Shown here one piece after another: positions 1 to 8,509 of a stretch of 19,276 bases of DNA; within the stretch, counting starts at the first letter, position 1, and every line of letters starts with the position of its first letter. Position numbers and translations under genes: made by a program. The DNA is from Cochliopodium minus. Lineage: Eukaryota; Discosea; Himatismenida; Cochliopodiidae. The stretch covers positions 1-19,276 of the forward strand of contig JAMYWO010000539.1 in the NCBI GenBank assembly GCA_024220525.1. Direction: 5' to 3'. The notes beneath the pieces are model-generated. The model was not told the origin of the DNA. It saw nothing but the letters and a program-made list of their open reading frames with translations, and made no database searches.

Positions 1-82
1 AAATAAATTTATTAAAAAATAAATTTTGAAAAATAAAAATAATTTAAAAATTTATTTATTGAAAAAAAATTTATTTCTTTAG

Positions 83-636
83 GATTGAATCCAAAAGTTG
101 AAAACGATTCAGGTTACTCTTTTCATGATTTCTTGGTTTTTTTGAAGGAAGAAAAACTTCTCACTTCTTTGCCTTTCAGCAAATACTTGCCCAAACAGTC
201 TCCAAACCCCAAAAACCACAAATTCAAGATTGACGAGTGCACAAGCAAACAAGTGTGCTCTTCTACTTTTACTCAAACTCTTGAAGAAAATTCTGATGGT
301 ATTTTTTTTGAATTTTTTAATTTTTTTATTTTATATTTTTTTTATAATTTTATTTTTTGATTTTTTTTTTGTTTTTTATTTTTTTATTTTTTTATTTTTT
401 TTATTTTTAAATTTTTTTATTTTTAAATTTTTATTTTTTATTTTTTTTATTTTTATTTTTAAAATTTTTTTATTTTATTTCCTCTTTTTGCATTAGTACA
501 ACAAATCTACTACAGTTGTATTTCTTGTGATCAAGGAGTTTGTATCACTTGTGCTGATAAATGCCACTTTGGTCATTCACTAGAACCTAGGCTAGGTTTC
601 TTTTTGTGTAATTGCATTGGAGAAAATCATTTTTAA
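83..636 (+). CDS. UBR-box zinc-finger protein, 3' end (5' part outside window)
   Basis: Exons 83-298 and 497-636 (stop TAA 634-636), joined across a T-rich GT-AG intron (299-496, phase 1). The first exon is preceded by an acceptor (TTTCTTTAG, 81-82), so the gene starts upstream of the window. The joined C-terminus carries a UBR-box pattern: QVCSSTFTQ, then YYSCISC, GVCITCADKCHFGHSL and FLCNC, matching the CxxC...CxxCxxxCHxGH...CxC zinc ligands of UBR4/UBR7-type boxes. UBR boxes in E3 ligases and related proteins bind destabilising N-terminal residues (N-degron pathway). The residues before it (SFHDFLVFLKEEKLL region) match no family I recognise. Odd: the protein ends only about five residues after the last Cys pair, and the usual CDCG is CNCI, so the finger is terminal or slightly truncated. 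The UBR call is good; the full-length identity is unknown. Confidence 0.75.
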
Positions 637-734
637 AAAATATCTTTTCAAAATTAAAAATTCTTTTTGAACCTAAAATTAAGATGAAATTATTTTAAAA
701 TTTTCAATTTAATTTATTGTTTTCTGATGTATGT

Positions 735-851
735 TTTGTTTTCTCAATTCAACCAAACTCGGATTTAAAACTAATAAAATGATCAACCTCCATCTTTCAA
801 TCACTCTCTTTTTATTGATCAGAGACTTGGATTCTGGTAATTTTAAAGTTT
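735..851. repeat. Dispersed ~117 bp repeat, copy A
   Basis: Aligns without gaps to 1997-2113. Of 18 differences in the first 86 aligned bases, 12 fall in one codon column, the sign of a protein-coding repeat. That column is the wobble position of both the plus reading (KLGFKTNKMINLHL) and the minus reading (RVIERWRLI..LLVLNPSLV), so strand cannot be settled by substitutions alone. The minus reading has an AG acceptor at the equivalent place in both copies and a stop soon after the repeat in both, so I favour minus. Confidence 0.75.
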
Positions 852-1249
852 GGAATTTTTTTTTTTACGTTTTTCCTTTAGTTCTTGAAAGGGAACACAA
901 AACATTTTTCTAAATTTATTCTTAAAACTTGAATCAACTTCTTCAGATGAACCATCATCAATCAAGATGAAAATCATCCAAATGAAGAGAATCAATCTTT
1001 GTTGTTTATTTTTTTCGCCGAAAAAGCTTTTGATGTTGATATTCTTGGGAATTAAAAAATAATTTCCGAACAAGAGTTATGATCATCAAAATTAAAATGA
1101 TAAAGAATATAAGGAGAAGCGATAGACCTAAGAATCCGTGCAGGGGATGGTGTTTAATGTTTTTTAGGTATGGTATTATCATTAGTTTCAAACAGAAGAA
1201 AAAATAATTGGATGCTTTAAAAAAAAAAAATTTTTATTTATTTTTTAGA

Positions 1250-1326
1250 TGTCCAAAATTTTACAACAGTTCAAAATTTGTTAGTTATAAATTATTATCC
1301 GCTAACAAAGTTGTAAATTTTGGACA
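1250..1326. repeat. Long imperfect inverted repeat (hairpin)
   Basis: The left arm 1250-1267 (TGTCCAAAATTTTACAAC) pairs with 1310-1326 (GTTGTAAATTTTGGACA) with a single extra T. The stem continues after a 9-nt left-side bulge with TTTGTTAG (1277-1284) against CTAACAAA (1302-1309). The loop is about 17 nt. It is flanked by AT-rich sequence and matches no known RNA family that I recognise. It could be a folded RNA or the relic of a small inverted-repeat element. Confidence 0.8.
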
Positions 1327-1996
1327 TGTCTATTTATTTTTTGAATTTAATTTATAATTTTTTAAAATTATTAATTTAAAAAAAATAGAATTAAATTTGA
1401 ATATTTTTTACCTGTTCTGATGAATTCGAGATCAATAAAGGTATTGATCCAAATATCCCTATGAATCTTATCATCACTTCTGTTCCATCAGTTGTTTGAT
1501 TGTTATAATTTGGATTTAATTCGTGGGAGATTCCATCGTCATTTATCATTCTTGAGATTATCACAACTTTGAAATATAACAAGCTTATTATCAAGATAAA
1601 AATTCAAAATTTGAATTGAGAATTACATATCAAAAGGATTATTATGATCGATAATATCTTTGATCTCGATCTATCTGATATCTTCCAAGAGGAAATTTGA
1701 TATGTGAAGAAATATTCATTAAATTCCTTTAAATATTTTTATTTGATGATTTACAAGATCCAATATTATGGGGAATTTAAAGTATGATTTCGATTCTGAA
1801 AAACAACATATCCTATTCTCCTCCTGCTCCATTTTTTTTTTGAATACTATAACGACAAATTTATTATAATTAATATTATAATAAAATAATTTTTAAAAAA
1901 TAATAATCAAATAAAAAAAAATGTTCAAATATAAAAACTTTCAATAATTTTTCTTAATATTTAATTTTTAATACAATTTTTTTGAAAGTTTTTGGT

Positions 1997-2113
1997 TTTG
2001 TTTCCTCAATCCAACCAAACTGGGATTCAAAACTAATAAGGTGATTAATCTCCACCTGTTAATCACCCTTTTTCTGACGATGAGAGGTTCATATTCTAAT
2101 GATTTTAAAGTTT
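1997..2113. repeat. Dispersed ~117 bp repeat, copy B
   Basis: Second copy of the repeat at 735-851. In the minus reading it forms an exon-like ORF starting after an AG near 2096 (or after TTTTTAG near 2129), reading RKRVINRWRLITLLVLNPSL and ending at TAA 1968-1970. On the plus strand it has lost the GT donor that copy A has after GATTCTG. The upstream exons of any minus-strand gene would lie inside the adenosine deaminase gene, so copy B is most easily read as an isolated duplicate fragment. Confidence 0.7.
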
Positions 2114-2213
2114 CTATAGTATCATCTAAAAAGAAAAAGAAAATAATAAAAATAAAAATAAAAACAAAAACATAGAAAATAAAAAATAAAAAAAATAAAA
2201 AAATAAAAAATAA

Positions 2214-2245
<32 letters not shown>

Positions 2246-2284
2246 TAAAATATAAACTAAAATTGTTAAAAATTTTCATTGTAG

Positions 2285-3539
2285 ATCTTGCAGGACCTGA
2301 ATTGGGGTTTTCACCAAGCAGTATACTTTTCGTTCATATTATAATTTTTGAATATTGTTTTTGATCCTTTTTGTTGATTTTAGTTCACAAAGAAGCATAT
2401 GAAATCATTTTGAAAGGGGGTTTATTCGTAAAAAAAAATTTATTACGTGTTTTTATTATTTTTTATTAATTAAATGATTCATTTTACATCAATAAATTAT
2501 TTTTTTATTAAAATTTTTTGGTGTTTTTTTATTTATTATAAAATAACAGTGTATTTAATTTGTATTTTTTTTTTGACTTTTTATTCTATCAGCATTTTAA
2601 TTTGTATTTTTATTTTTGTTCCATAAAAAATTTTTAAAAATATTATTCATTTTATTTTTTAATAAATGACAGTGTATTTTAATTTTTTCAATTTAATCAT
2701 TTCATTTTTTTATTTTTTTTTATTTTTTATTTTTTATATTATTATTTTTTTAGTATTTTTTTCAATTAATTTTTTTTTTTTTATAAAAAAGAGCACATGT
2801 CATGCAGGAGAATCAGATGGACCTTCTTCCATCAAATCAGCGATGGAAGTTGGAAAGGTGAACAGAATAGGACACGGAGTTGCTCTCATCAACGATCTCG
2901 AGTTGTTGGAGGAAGTTAAAAAGCAAAACTTGGCTTTGGAGGTTTGCGTTTCTTCCAATCTCTTGACCAAATTCTGTCAAACCACCGTTGAGCATCCTAT
3001 TGATATTCTTCATCAACAAGGTTTTTTATTTCTTTAAAATATATTTTTATTTTATTGATTAATTACTATTTTTTTCTTTTTAATTTAATTTTAATTTATA
3101 ATCATTTTTTTTTTTATTTTTTTTTTTAAATTTTGTTGTTAAATCTAAAGTTTTAAAATTTTAATTATTAATTAGATTTTAATATTATATTTTTTATTTT
3201 TTATTAATTATATTTTAATATTATTTTTTTTATTTTTTCAAATTTTTTTTTCCTCAAGGTGTTTCAATTGTCCCTTGCACTGATAATACATTGATGTGTG
3301 ACATTTCTCTTTCTGATGAGTATTACATCATCCACACAGAAAAGAACATGAGCGTTTCTGATCTCTTATTGATGATGGACAATTCATTCAAGTACGGCTT
3401 CATAACTGACAAAGATTTAAAAAAGAAAATCCGTTTGGATGCTTGTAAAACTTATCATGATGTCTTGTCCATTGAAGGTTTTCTTGACAATCAAGTTACT
3501 GAGACGATTGAGAAAATAAAAAGAGACATCTTAAATTAA
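2285..3539 (+). CDS. Adenosine deaminase family, C-terminal half (5' end missing)
   Basis: Four exons: 2285-2320, 2384-2427, 2792-3020 and 3259-3539 (TAA 3537-3539), all joining in frame with GT-AG introns, one of them 364 nt of almost pure T/A. The product is about 196 residues. Family marks appear in order: DLAGPELGFSPS (the DLAG.E strand); GGLFSTCHAGES, with the zinc-ligand His and catalytic Glu of HAGE; NRIGHGVAL; LEVCVSSNLLT; and VSIVPCTDNTLM with the zinc-ligand Asp, TDN replacing the commoner TDD. These enzymes hydrolyse adenosine (or related purines) to inosine with zinc. The family is normally about 340-360 residues; the N-terminal barrel half with the H-x-H zinc ligands is not found upstream, where another acceptor (CATTGTAG) precedes the first visible exon. 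It is therefore a 5'-truncated gene, or its first exons lie beyond the unresolved region. Confidence 0.85.
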
Positions 3540-3652
3540 TCTCCAGAAAAAACAAACGAAAAAAAAAATTTTATTAAAAATATTTATCCTTTCAAATGAA
3601 TAAATTCTTTTAAATATTTTAATATTTTTACAGTAATAAAAATAAACATTTT

Positions 3653-4506
3653 TTATTTCTTCTTGTATGCACGAAACATTATTGCGTTTGGATGATCAAA
3701 GTAATCTTGAAGATCTTCTTTGTATTTCTGAAGAGATTCATCCAGTTCCACATCTACCCACTCGAACTCAGTGAATCCACATTCCAGAAATGCTTCTTTG
3801 AAGACATCAGGATGGAGATAGTAGTTGATGAGTCTTTTGATTGTATTCTCCTCTTCTTTTTCTTTGTAGGGATCGAATAATCTAATGTTTCTTTCTGATC
3901 CTTCTTTAGGATATTCTGGCATTGTTATCTCATATCCATATTTTAATAGATAAGGCAGATCAGATGGTTTTAAAAATGGATTTGCCTAATTGATAATAAA
4001 ACAAAGTTCAAAAAAAAAAAAGTTTTTTTTTCTCTTTTACAGTCACTCCACATACCATCCCTCCATCTTTTAAAGATTTGTACATTGATGTTCCAAATTC
4101 TTTCATTTGTTCTTTATTTTTTGCAAATTGAACTACAAAGGAAGAAAACACTATATCGAATTCTCCCAATTCCACTTCCTTTGTTCCATCTCTCACATGG
4201 AAATCTATATTATCTCCTTTCATTTGTTTTGAGACCATTATTTCTTCTTCGGAAATATCTATCCCACATATTCTTTTACAATATTTCGATAAATTGAAAG
4301 TAATATAACCATATCCACATCCATAATCTATCTATTTTTCATTATTTTGAGTTTCTTTTTTTATCTTCAATAAAAAATATTGTCAATGAAAACAAAGAAT
4401 TTTACATTGTTTTCTCTTTCAAATCATTTCCTAATAATCTTGATAAAGAAGCTTTTTCTATTCTATAGTAAGGCATAAATAAAATATCTTTGATATTTTC
4501 TTCCAT
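3653..4506 (-). CDS. Class I SAM-dependent methyltransferase
   Basis: Exons on the minus strand: 4506-4406, 4331-4041 and 3985-3653 (stop 3655-3653), about 241 residues. Motif I (SAM binding) is IDYGCGYGYITFNLS, followed by the acidic strand CGIDISEEE. The segment GEFDIVFSSFVVQFAKNK matches the motif IV region, and SLKDGGMVCGV the strand after it. The C-terminal part (FKEAFLECGFTEFEWVDVE) is the usual last strands of a small-molecule methyltransferase. The substrate cannot be told from sequence. Odd: exon 1 has 101 nt and exon 2 begins on a codon boundary, so the canonical GT-AG join leaves the reading frame one base short next to a four-base T-run (plus strand 4410-4413). The start ATG is the first in the open frame and gives a plausible N-terminus. 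The gene is transcribed away from the GIGYF-like gene's 3' end. Confidence 0.85.
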
Positions 4507-5055
4507 TTTTATTTTTTTTCTCAATTTTATTTTAAGGATTGCAATTGCATTCTACAATCTGAACAAAATTCTCATTATTCAAAAAATTCTTGATATTTAA
4601 AGAATATATAAATAATTTCCCTTGATCGTTTTGAATATTAGTATAAAATCTAATATTCAATAGTTTTTCAAGTTATATCTCGCGATCTTTTAGTGACATG
4701 ACTAAAATTATTTTTATCATCTCTATCCAAGAAAGCTTTAGTAATCTTTTATTAATTTAATTAAAAAATGTGAAAAATTTATTTTTTCAAATATCTCAAA
4801 TGGTCTCTATTAAGGAACAACAAGCAGAAATTTTCTAATAATTTTCAAAAAAATGATTTAATAGATATTTGCTTCTCCAATTAGATCTTCATTCATGAGT
4901 ATGAGTTCCTTTAAAAGCAACAATCTTTTATAAATCAATTCTTTTCCAAATTCGAATAAAGAACAAATCTGAATTTAATGTAATTTAAAAATTTAATTAA
5001 AAAAAATAAATAAAAAAATAATATTAATATCAAAGATTTTCCAAAAAAAAGTAAA
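4507..5055. other. Intergenic region between methyltransferase and GIGYF-like gene
   Basis: 549 bp without a credible exon on either strand. It lies upstream of the methyltransferase start and downstream of the GIGYF-like stop, so it should hold the methyltransferase promoter. The only structure I see is the perfect inverted repeat at 4631-4660. Confidence 0.6.
4631..4660. promoter_or_regulatory. Perfect 11-bp inverted repeat with TATAAAAT loop
   Basis: TTGAATATTAG (4631-4641) and CTAATATTCAA (4650-4660) are exact reverse complements, separated by TATAAAAT. It lies about 125-155 bp upstream of the methyltransferase ATG (minus strand). It could be a dimeric regulator site around a TATA-like element, or a chance palindrome in AT-rich DNA; no function is proven. 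Confidence 0.4.
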
Positions 5056-8000
5056 TTAAAAATTAATCAACAAAGAAGGATCAACAGGAATCATTTTTTT
5101 CTTTTTTTTTTTCATAGGAGAAGGAGGATTGGTGTCAACAGGATTCTTAGGCTTAGGCTTTGGTTTGCTGCTAGAGCTGTTGTTTGCAGGAGTATTACTA
5201 GGAGGGGGGTTATTCGGAGGATTTTGTTTCTTGGGAGGATTGTTAGAAGGAGCAGTTTTATTACTTTTATTGGGAGGAGAATTATCAGATTTAGTATTTG
5301 AGTTATTTTTGTTATTATTAGATTTATTAGGAGGAGTTTTAGTTAAAAGGAGGAACTGTTTGGGTTTTGGTTTTTTTTTATTGGAAGAAAAGCTAGGGAA
5401 CTCTTCTTTGTTAGCGGATCCACCTCCTCCGCTGCTGTGAGAGCTAGACTCGCCGCCCCACAAGAGTTCTTTGACGTCATCATCGTCTTCTGTTTTGGAT
5501 TTTTGGGAGGAATTTTTGGAAGGGCCCCAGATGCTAGATGATAGGTTGTTTGTAGCTACATTTTTTGTTTTTTGAAGTTTTTCTTTTTCTTGTTTCTTTC
5601 TTTCCTAAAAAAAATTAATAAAAATGGAAATTATAAATCAAATTTTAAACAAAAAATTAAAGAAATTTAAAAAATGAACTAAAACAAAAATTAAATGAAA
5701 AATAATATTACTTTATGTTCTAACTGTTGGATTTGTTTTAAAGATAAACCAGAATTCCCACTGTTGGTGTTCCATACGATTGAATTTTTTTTTCTTTTAT
5801 AATGAATGTTTTTAGAATAAAAATTAATAAAAATAAAATAAAAAATTAAATAAAAATAAATAAAAAATTAAATAAAAAAAATTTTACCTTTCTGCTTCTT
5901 CAAGTCTTTCAATTCTCTCCGTTTCAATGTTTTCCAACCTCCTGATTTGCTTTTCCTCTTTGGCTATTTTTTTGAAATTTAATTTTTGAGAAGGTTTTGC
6001 CTCTGGAAGATTCCATGCTGGTTTCTTTTCTTCTTCTTCTTCAGGTTGTCTTCAAAAATAAAAAAAAAAAAATTTTAAAAAAATAAAAATAAAAAAAATA
6101 AATTAAAAAAATAAAAAATAAAATTGAAATTTATGTAAATAAAATTGATAAATAAAGGAGTTTCTAAACCAAAAAAATTAGAAAAATTTTTTACTGTTTT
6201 TGTTTCTGATAAATAGCATTAGATGAAATCTCTTCTTCTTCCTCGAAATTAGGCTCCGTCACCTGAAAAAGGTTTCCATAGTCGATTTTCTTGTTATCAC
6301 CTCCTTTGCCAGAAACCTTAGACTGATTAATGATGACTTGGGAAGGAGGAAAAAACTGATTGGCGCTTTCTTTATTATTGATATTATTAATATTATTCTT
6401 GTTATTATTATTATTATTATTGTTATTATTACTATTGTTATTGTTAATGTTGTTATTGTCATTGTTAGTTTTGTTATTTGTTTTGTTAGAAGGATGAGTA
6501 GTTTTGTTATTTGTTTTGTTAGAAGGATGAGCAGTTTTGTTGCTTTTGTTGTTCTTTTTGTTGTCATGGGGTTTTTTGGGGATGTTGATGACGACCTTTT
6601 CTTTTTGTTTGATTTGCTTGTCTTCTTCTTGAGATTGCAAATCATTGATGGAGATGTTTTTGTGAAGAGAAGGGTTGGTGGAGGAGGGAGGAGGAGCAGA
6701 AGATTTGTGGATAAAGCTGAGGACCTGAGGATCAGTGTTGTCAACATTGTCGTCGTTGGTATTTTCGAGATCATCAACGTTGTAAACACCCTTAATCTGC
6801 AAAAAAGGATCGGATTTCTCCTTGTTAGAATCTTCGCCACCTTTATTGTTGAAGCCTGACAAACTAAGACTGCTGTTGCTGGTGCTGAGATTGAAAGGCA
6901 AAACAGTACCAAGCCCGAAAGTTTCGGAGGAGGATTGAGGGAAAATAGTTCCTCCTGTGGAAGAAGAAGAGGAGGAGGAAACTTGATATTCCGAAAGATC
7001 ATCTTGTGCAAATTTGGAGGAGAAAGGAGATTCGTTTTGTACCAAGGTGATGAGAAAGCTTAGCTTGATGTAGTCGTTCCAGAACAATCTTTTCAACAGG
7101 AGATGCTGTGGGAAAAACCCCTTTTTGTTCCAGGTCTCCATCTTCTCGTCCAAGAAGGGTCCTTGGGTGTTGTTCTGGGGATCGATGTAAATCCATTTTT
7201 GCTGCTCTGGATCGATCTGTTGGATCTTCCTAGGAGAGATGTTGCCAAGCAAATGAGAGGGATGAATCACATGTTTCTTCTCTACTTTGTTCTCATTATT
7301 GCTACCATGACTGTTATTGTTGTTGTTATTGTAATTATTTGATCCCACTACTGATGATACCACCTTGTTGAGATCTATATCATTCAGATCTATCGATTCA
7401 TCTGAGGAAAACTCTTCTTCATCCAATTTCAAATGGATCTCCTCTCTTTTCTCCTCTTTGGATGTCACTGAGGAGATCGCTTTTTTATTCTCCACCACCA
7501 ATTCGCCAGATGTCTCCACCTCCAAAGTATCATTGGAAGTCATAAGGAATTTTCCATCCACAAAATTTCCTGTTTCTATATTCTCCTTTGGTTGAGTAGA
7601 CCACTCAGGATCTATTAATGTGAATTAGAGATTAGAATTATATTCGTTCATATCGTTAAATCGGAGCATAATAATGATGATTTATGAATTATAACAAAAA
7701 ACACAATATATATTTTTGTTTCAAAAATTTTGTATTTCTTTGTGAGTCAAAATTTATATATAAATAAATGCTGAATTTTTTTATAGCTTTATTAAAGTTT
7801 TATAAATTTATTACTTTCTGAATTCTTTCCATCTTTCTTCTTTCCAAACTAATATATTCAGTATAAATTTTTTTTTTTTTTGTTAGTAATCTCTAGAAAA
7901 AAAATTTTCTTTTTACTTGTTCTAGTGGTAATAAGGATAATGGAGTCAAAGATGTTGTTGATATAGTTAATTCTGGATAATAATCTTTTTTGAATGGAGA

Positions 8001-8261
8001 TTCTGTTGGAGAATAATATTTCAAAAAATCGTTTTTGGTGAATGAACTTGGGAATTCAGATGATGGACTTGGCCATTTTTTAGTTTTATAGGGTTTTGGA
8101 TACTTTTTGTTTTTGTCAAATCTAGAAGAATATTTATTACTTGTATCCCATTTGTTTTTACCTGCAAATGTTTTCTTTCCTTGATATGTGCCATTGTATT
8201 TGTTTGTCTTTTCTGTAGAGGTATTATTTTTTTGTTGAGATTCATTATTTTGATCTGACAT
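5056..8261 (-). CDS. GIGYF-like GYF-domain protein (translational repressor family)
   Basis: Minus-strand exons: 8261-7917, then (middle uncertain) 7611-6195, 6049-5888, 5793-5712 and 5604-5056. The last four join in frame. Exon 1 (115 codons, donor CAA|GTAAAAAG) is Lys/Asn/Ser-rich and ends with FTKNDFLKYY...PLSLLPLEQ, resembling the 4EHP-binding motif region and following PL.PL segment of GIGYF1/2. The next exon opens with DPEWST...IETGNF, like the PEW...E.GTF segment of animal GIGYFs. The GYF domain follows: WIYIDPQNNTQGPF, KMETWNKKGFF, LLLKRL, ending NESPF; GYF domains bind proline-rich peptides. Then come Ser/Asn-rich linkers, an acidic/coiled segment (RRLENIETERIERLEEAER), SGLSLKQIQQLEHK, SSIWGPS and a Pro/Asn/Lys tail. 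Family role: recruits 4EHP to repress mRNA. The region 7612-7916 does not splice cleanly: the DPEWS exon needs a phase-1 donor I could not place. The exons could belong to two adjacent genes, but the motif order argues for one. Confidence 0.75.
6388..6480 (-). repeat. Poly-asparagine-encoding trinucleotide tract
   Basis: A run of ATT/GTT triplets on the plus strand encodes a long Asn-rich stretch with scattered Ile, Ser, Asp and Lys in the GIGYF-like protein. Such AAT/AAC codon runs are common in AT-rich amoebal genomes and are usually length-variable. Confidence 0.85.
6470..6541 (-). repeat. 33-bp in-frame tandem repeat in GIGYF-like gene
   Basis: Two nearly identical 33-bp units encode the 11-residue motif HPSNKTNNKT plus one residue (A/T) twice over. 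Only one base separates the core units visibly (GAGTAG versus GAGCAG on the plus strand), pointing to recent tandem duplication. It sits directly next to the poly-Asn tract in a disordered linker. Confidence 0.85.
7612..7916 (-). other. Unresolved intron/exon region within the GIGYF-like gene
   Basis: Between the N-terminal exon (donor at 7916) and the DPEWS exon (acceptor ATTAATAG, 7613-7612) lie possible small exons. One starts after TTTTTTCTAG near 7902, runs through a 14-base A-run and reaches a donor-like AAA|GTAATAAA near 7826, but its phase does not fit the next exon. An ATG near 7664 is in frame with DPEWS but is followed by an in-frame TAA after 14 codons. The true junction needs transcript data. 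Confidence 0.45.
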
Positions 8262-8509
8262 TTCTAGAATTGAGTTATTAACGAGCTAATATTTGAGTTG
8301 ATTGTATTATTGAGTTTATTGTTTTAAAATAAATAATTTCAATTTTTTTTTATTTTTCCTTTTCTTTAGTTTGAAACTTAAATACTTGACATCATTCATT
8401 GAACATTTATAAACTTGAAAGTGTCGATTTTGATTTTATTTTTGAAGAAAAATGTTTTATCTTTGATCAACAACATTGCAGAATAAATAAGTGTTGAAAA
8501 AAAAAAAAA
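8262..8509. promoter_or_regulatory. Divergent intergenic region (GIGYF-like / CBP3-like promoters)
   Basis: 248 bp separate two divergently transcribed start codons, so both promoters should lie here. I see AT-rich sequence with T-runs and an A13 run directly before the CBP3-like ATG, but no recognisable motif. Confidence 0.45.

Larger units (their letters stand above)
709..1595 (-). pseudogene. Possible decayed or unresolved membrane-protein gene
   Basis: Minus-strand pieces that look like exons. About 1590-1412 encodes a hydrophilic segment (INDDGISHELNPNYNNQTTD) ending at a good donor (CAG|GTAAAAA, 1412/1411). About 1205-1010 encodes a strongly hydrophobic helix (FLGLSLLLIFFIILILMII) followed by basic residues, as expected of a single transmembrane segment. 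A further piece runs 1000-880, reached only by changing frame in an A-run near 1017. Repeat copy A (833-709) would be the last exon, reading RVIERWRLIILLVLNP and ending in TAA at 709-711. The frames do not join cleanly and no start was found, so this is either a pseudogene or a gene I have mis-spliced. No family recognised. Confidence 0.3.
640..2280. other. Poorly resolved region between UBR gene and adenosine deaminase
   Basis: This 1.6 kb stretch has no gene I can assemble with confidence. It holds two ~117 bp homologous segments (735-851 and 1997-2113), minus-strand exon-like pieces, a long hairpin (1250-1326) and an A-rich block (2130-2265) that would be a T-rich intron on the minus strand. 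The N-terminal half of the downstream deaminase would be expected here, but I find no metal-binding H-x-H exon. It may be decayed coding sequence or a rearrangement junction. Confidence 0.5.

Noticed and set aside
230-496. Phe/Leu/Ile-rich open frame, and similar ones near 2666, 2279 and 10202
   Set aside because: They translate T-rich introns; the splice sites and flanking motifs show these are not exons.
1412-1590. Weak resemblance of NPNYNNQTTDGTEVMIRF to the first strand of Cys-loop receptor ligand domains
   Set aside because: No following receptor motifs (W..D.RL, Cys loop, TM2) could be assembled on the minus strand; the match is too short.
1997-2284. Copy B on the plus strand as the exon directly upstream of the adenosine deaminase DLAGPE exon
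   Set aside because: The plus reading (INLHLLITLFLTMR) vaguely recalls a deaminase strand, and G|GTTCAT would give a phase-1 donor, but the spacing is far too short for the family and the following sequence is A-rich, unlike the T-rich plus-strand introns here.
5129-5440. Plus-strand Gly/Leu-rich open frame
   Set aside because: Antisense shadow of the Pro/Asn/Lys-rich tail of the GIGYF-like gene; low-complexity DNA only.
6259-7342. Other open frames opposite or overlapping the GYF exon (minus 6259-7011, plus 6338-6859, plus 7103-7342)
   Set aside because: They follow from triplet-repeat coding of the true frame; composition is Ile/Val/Thr runs without motifs.
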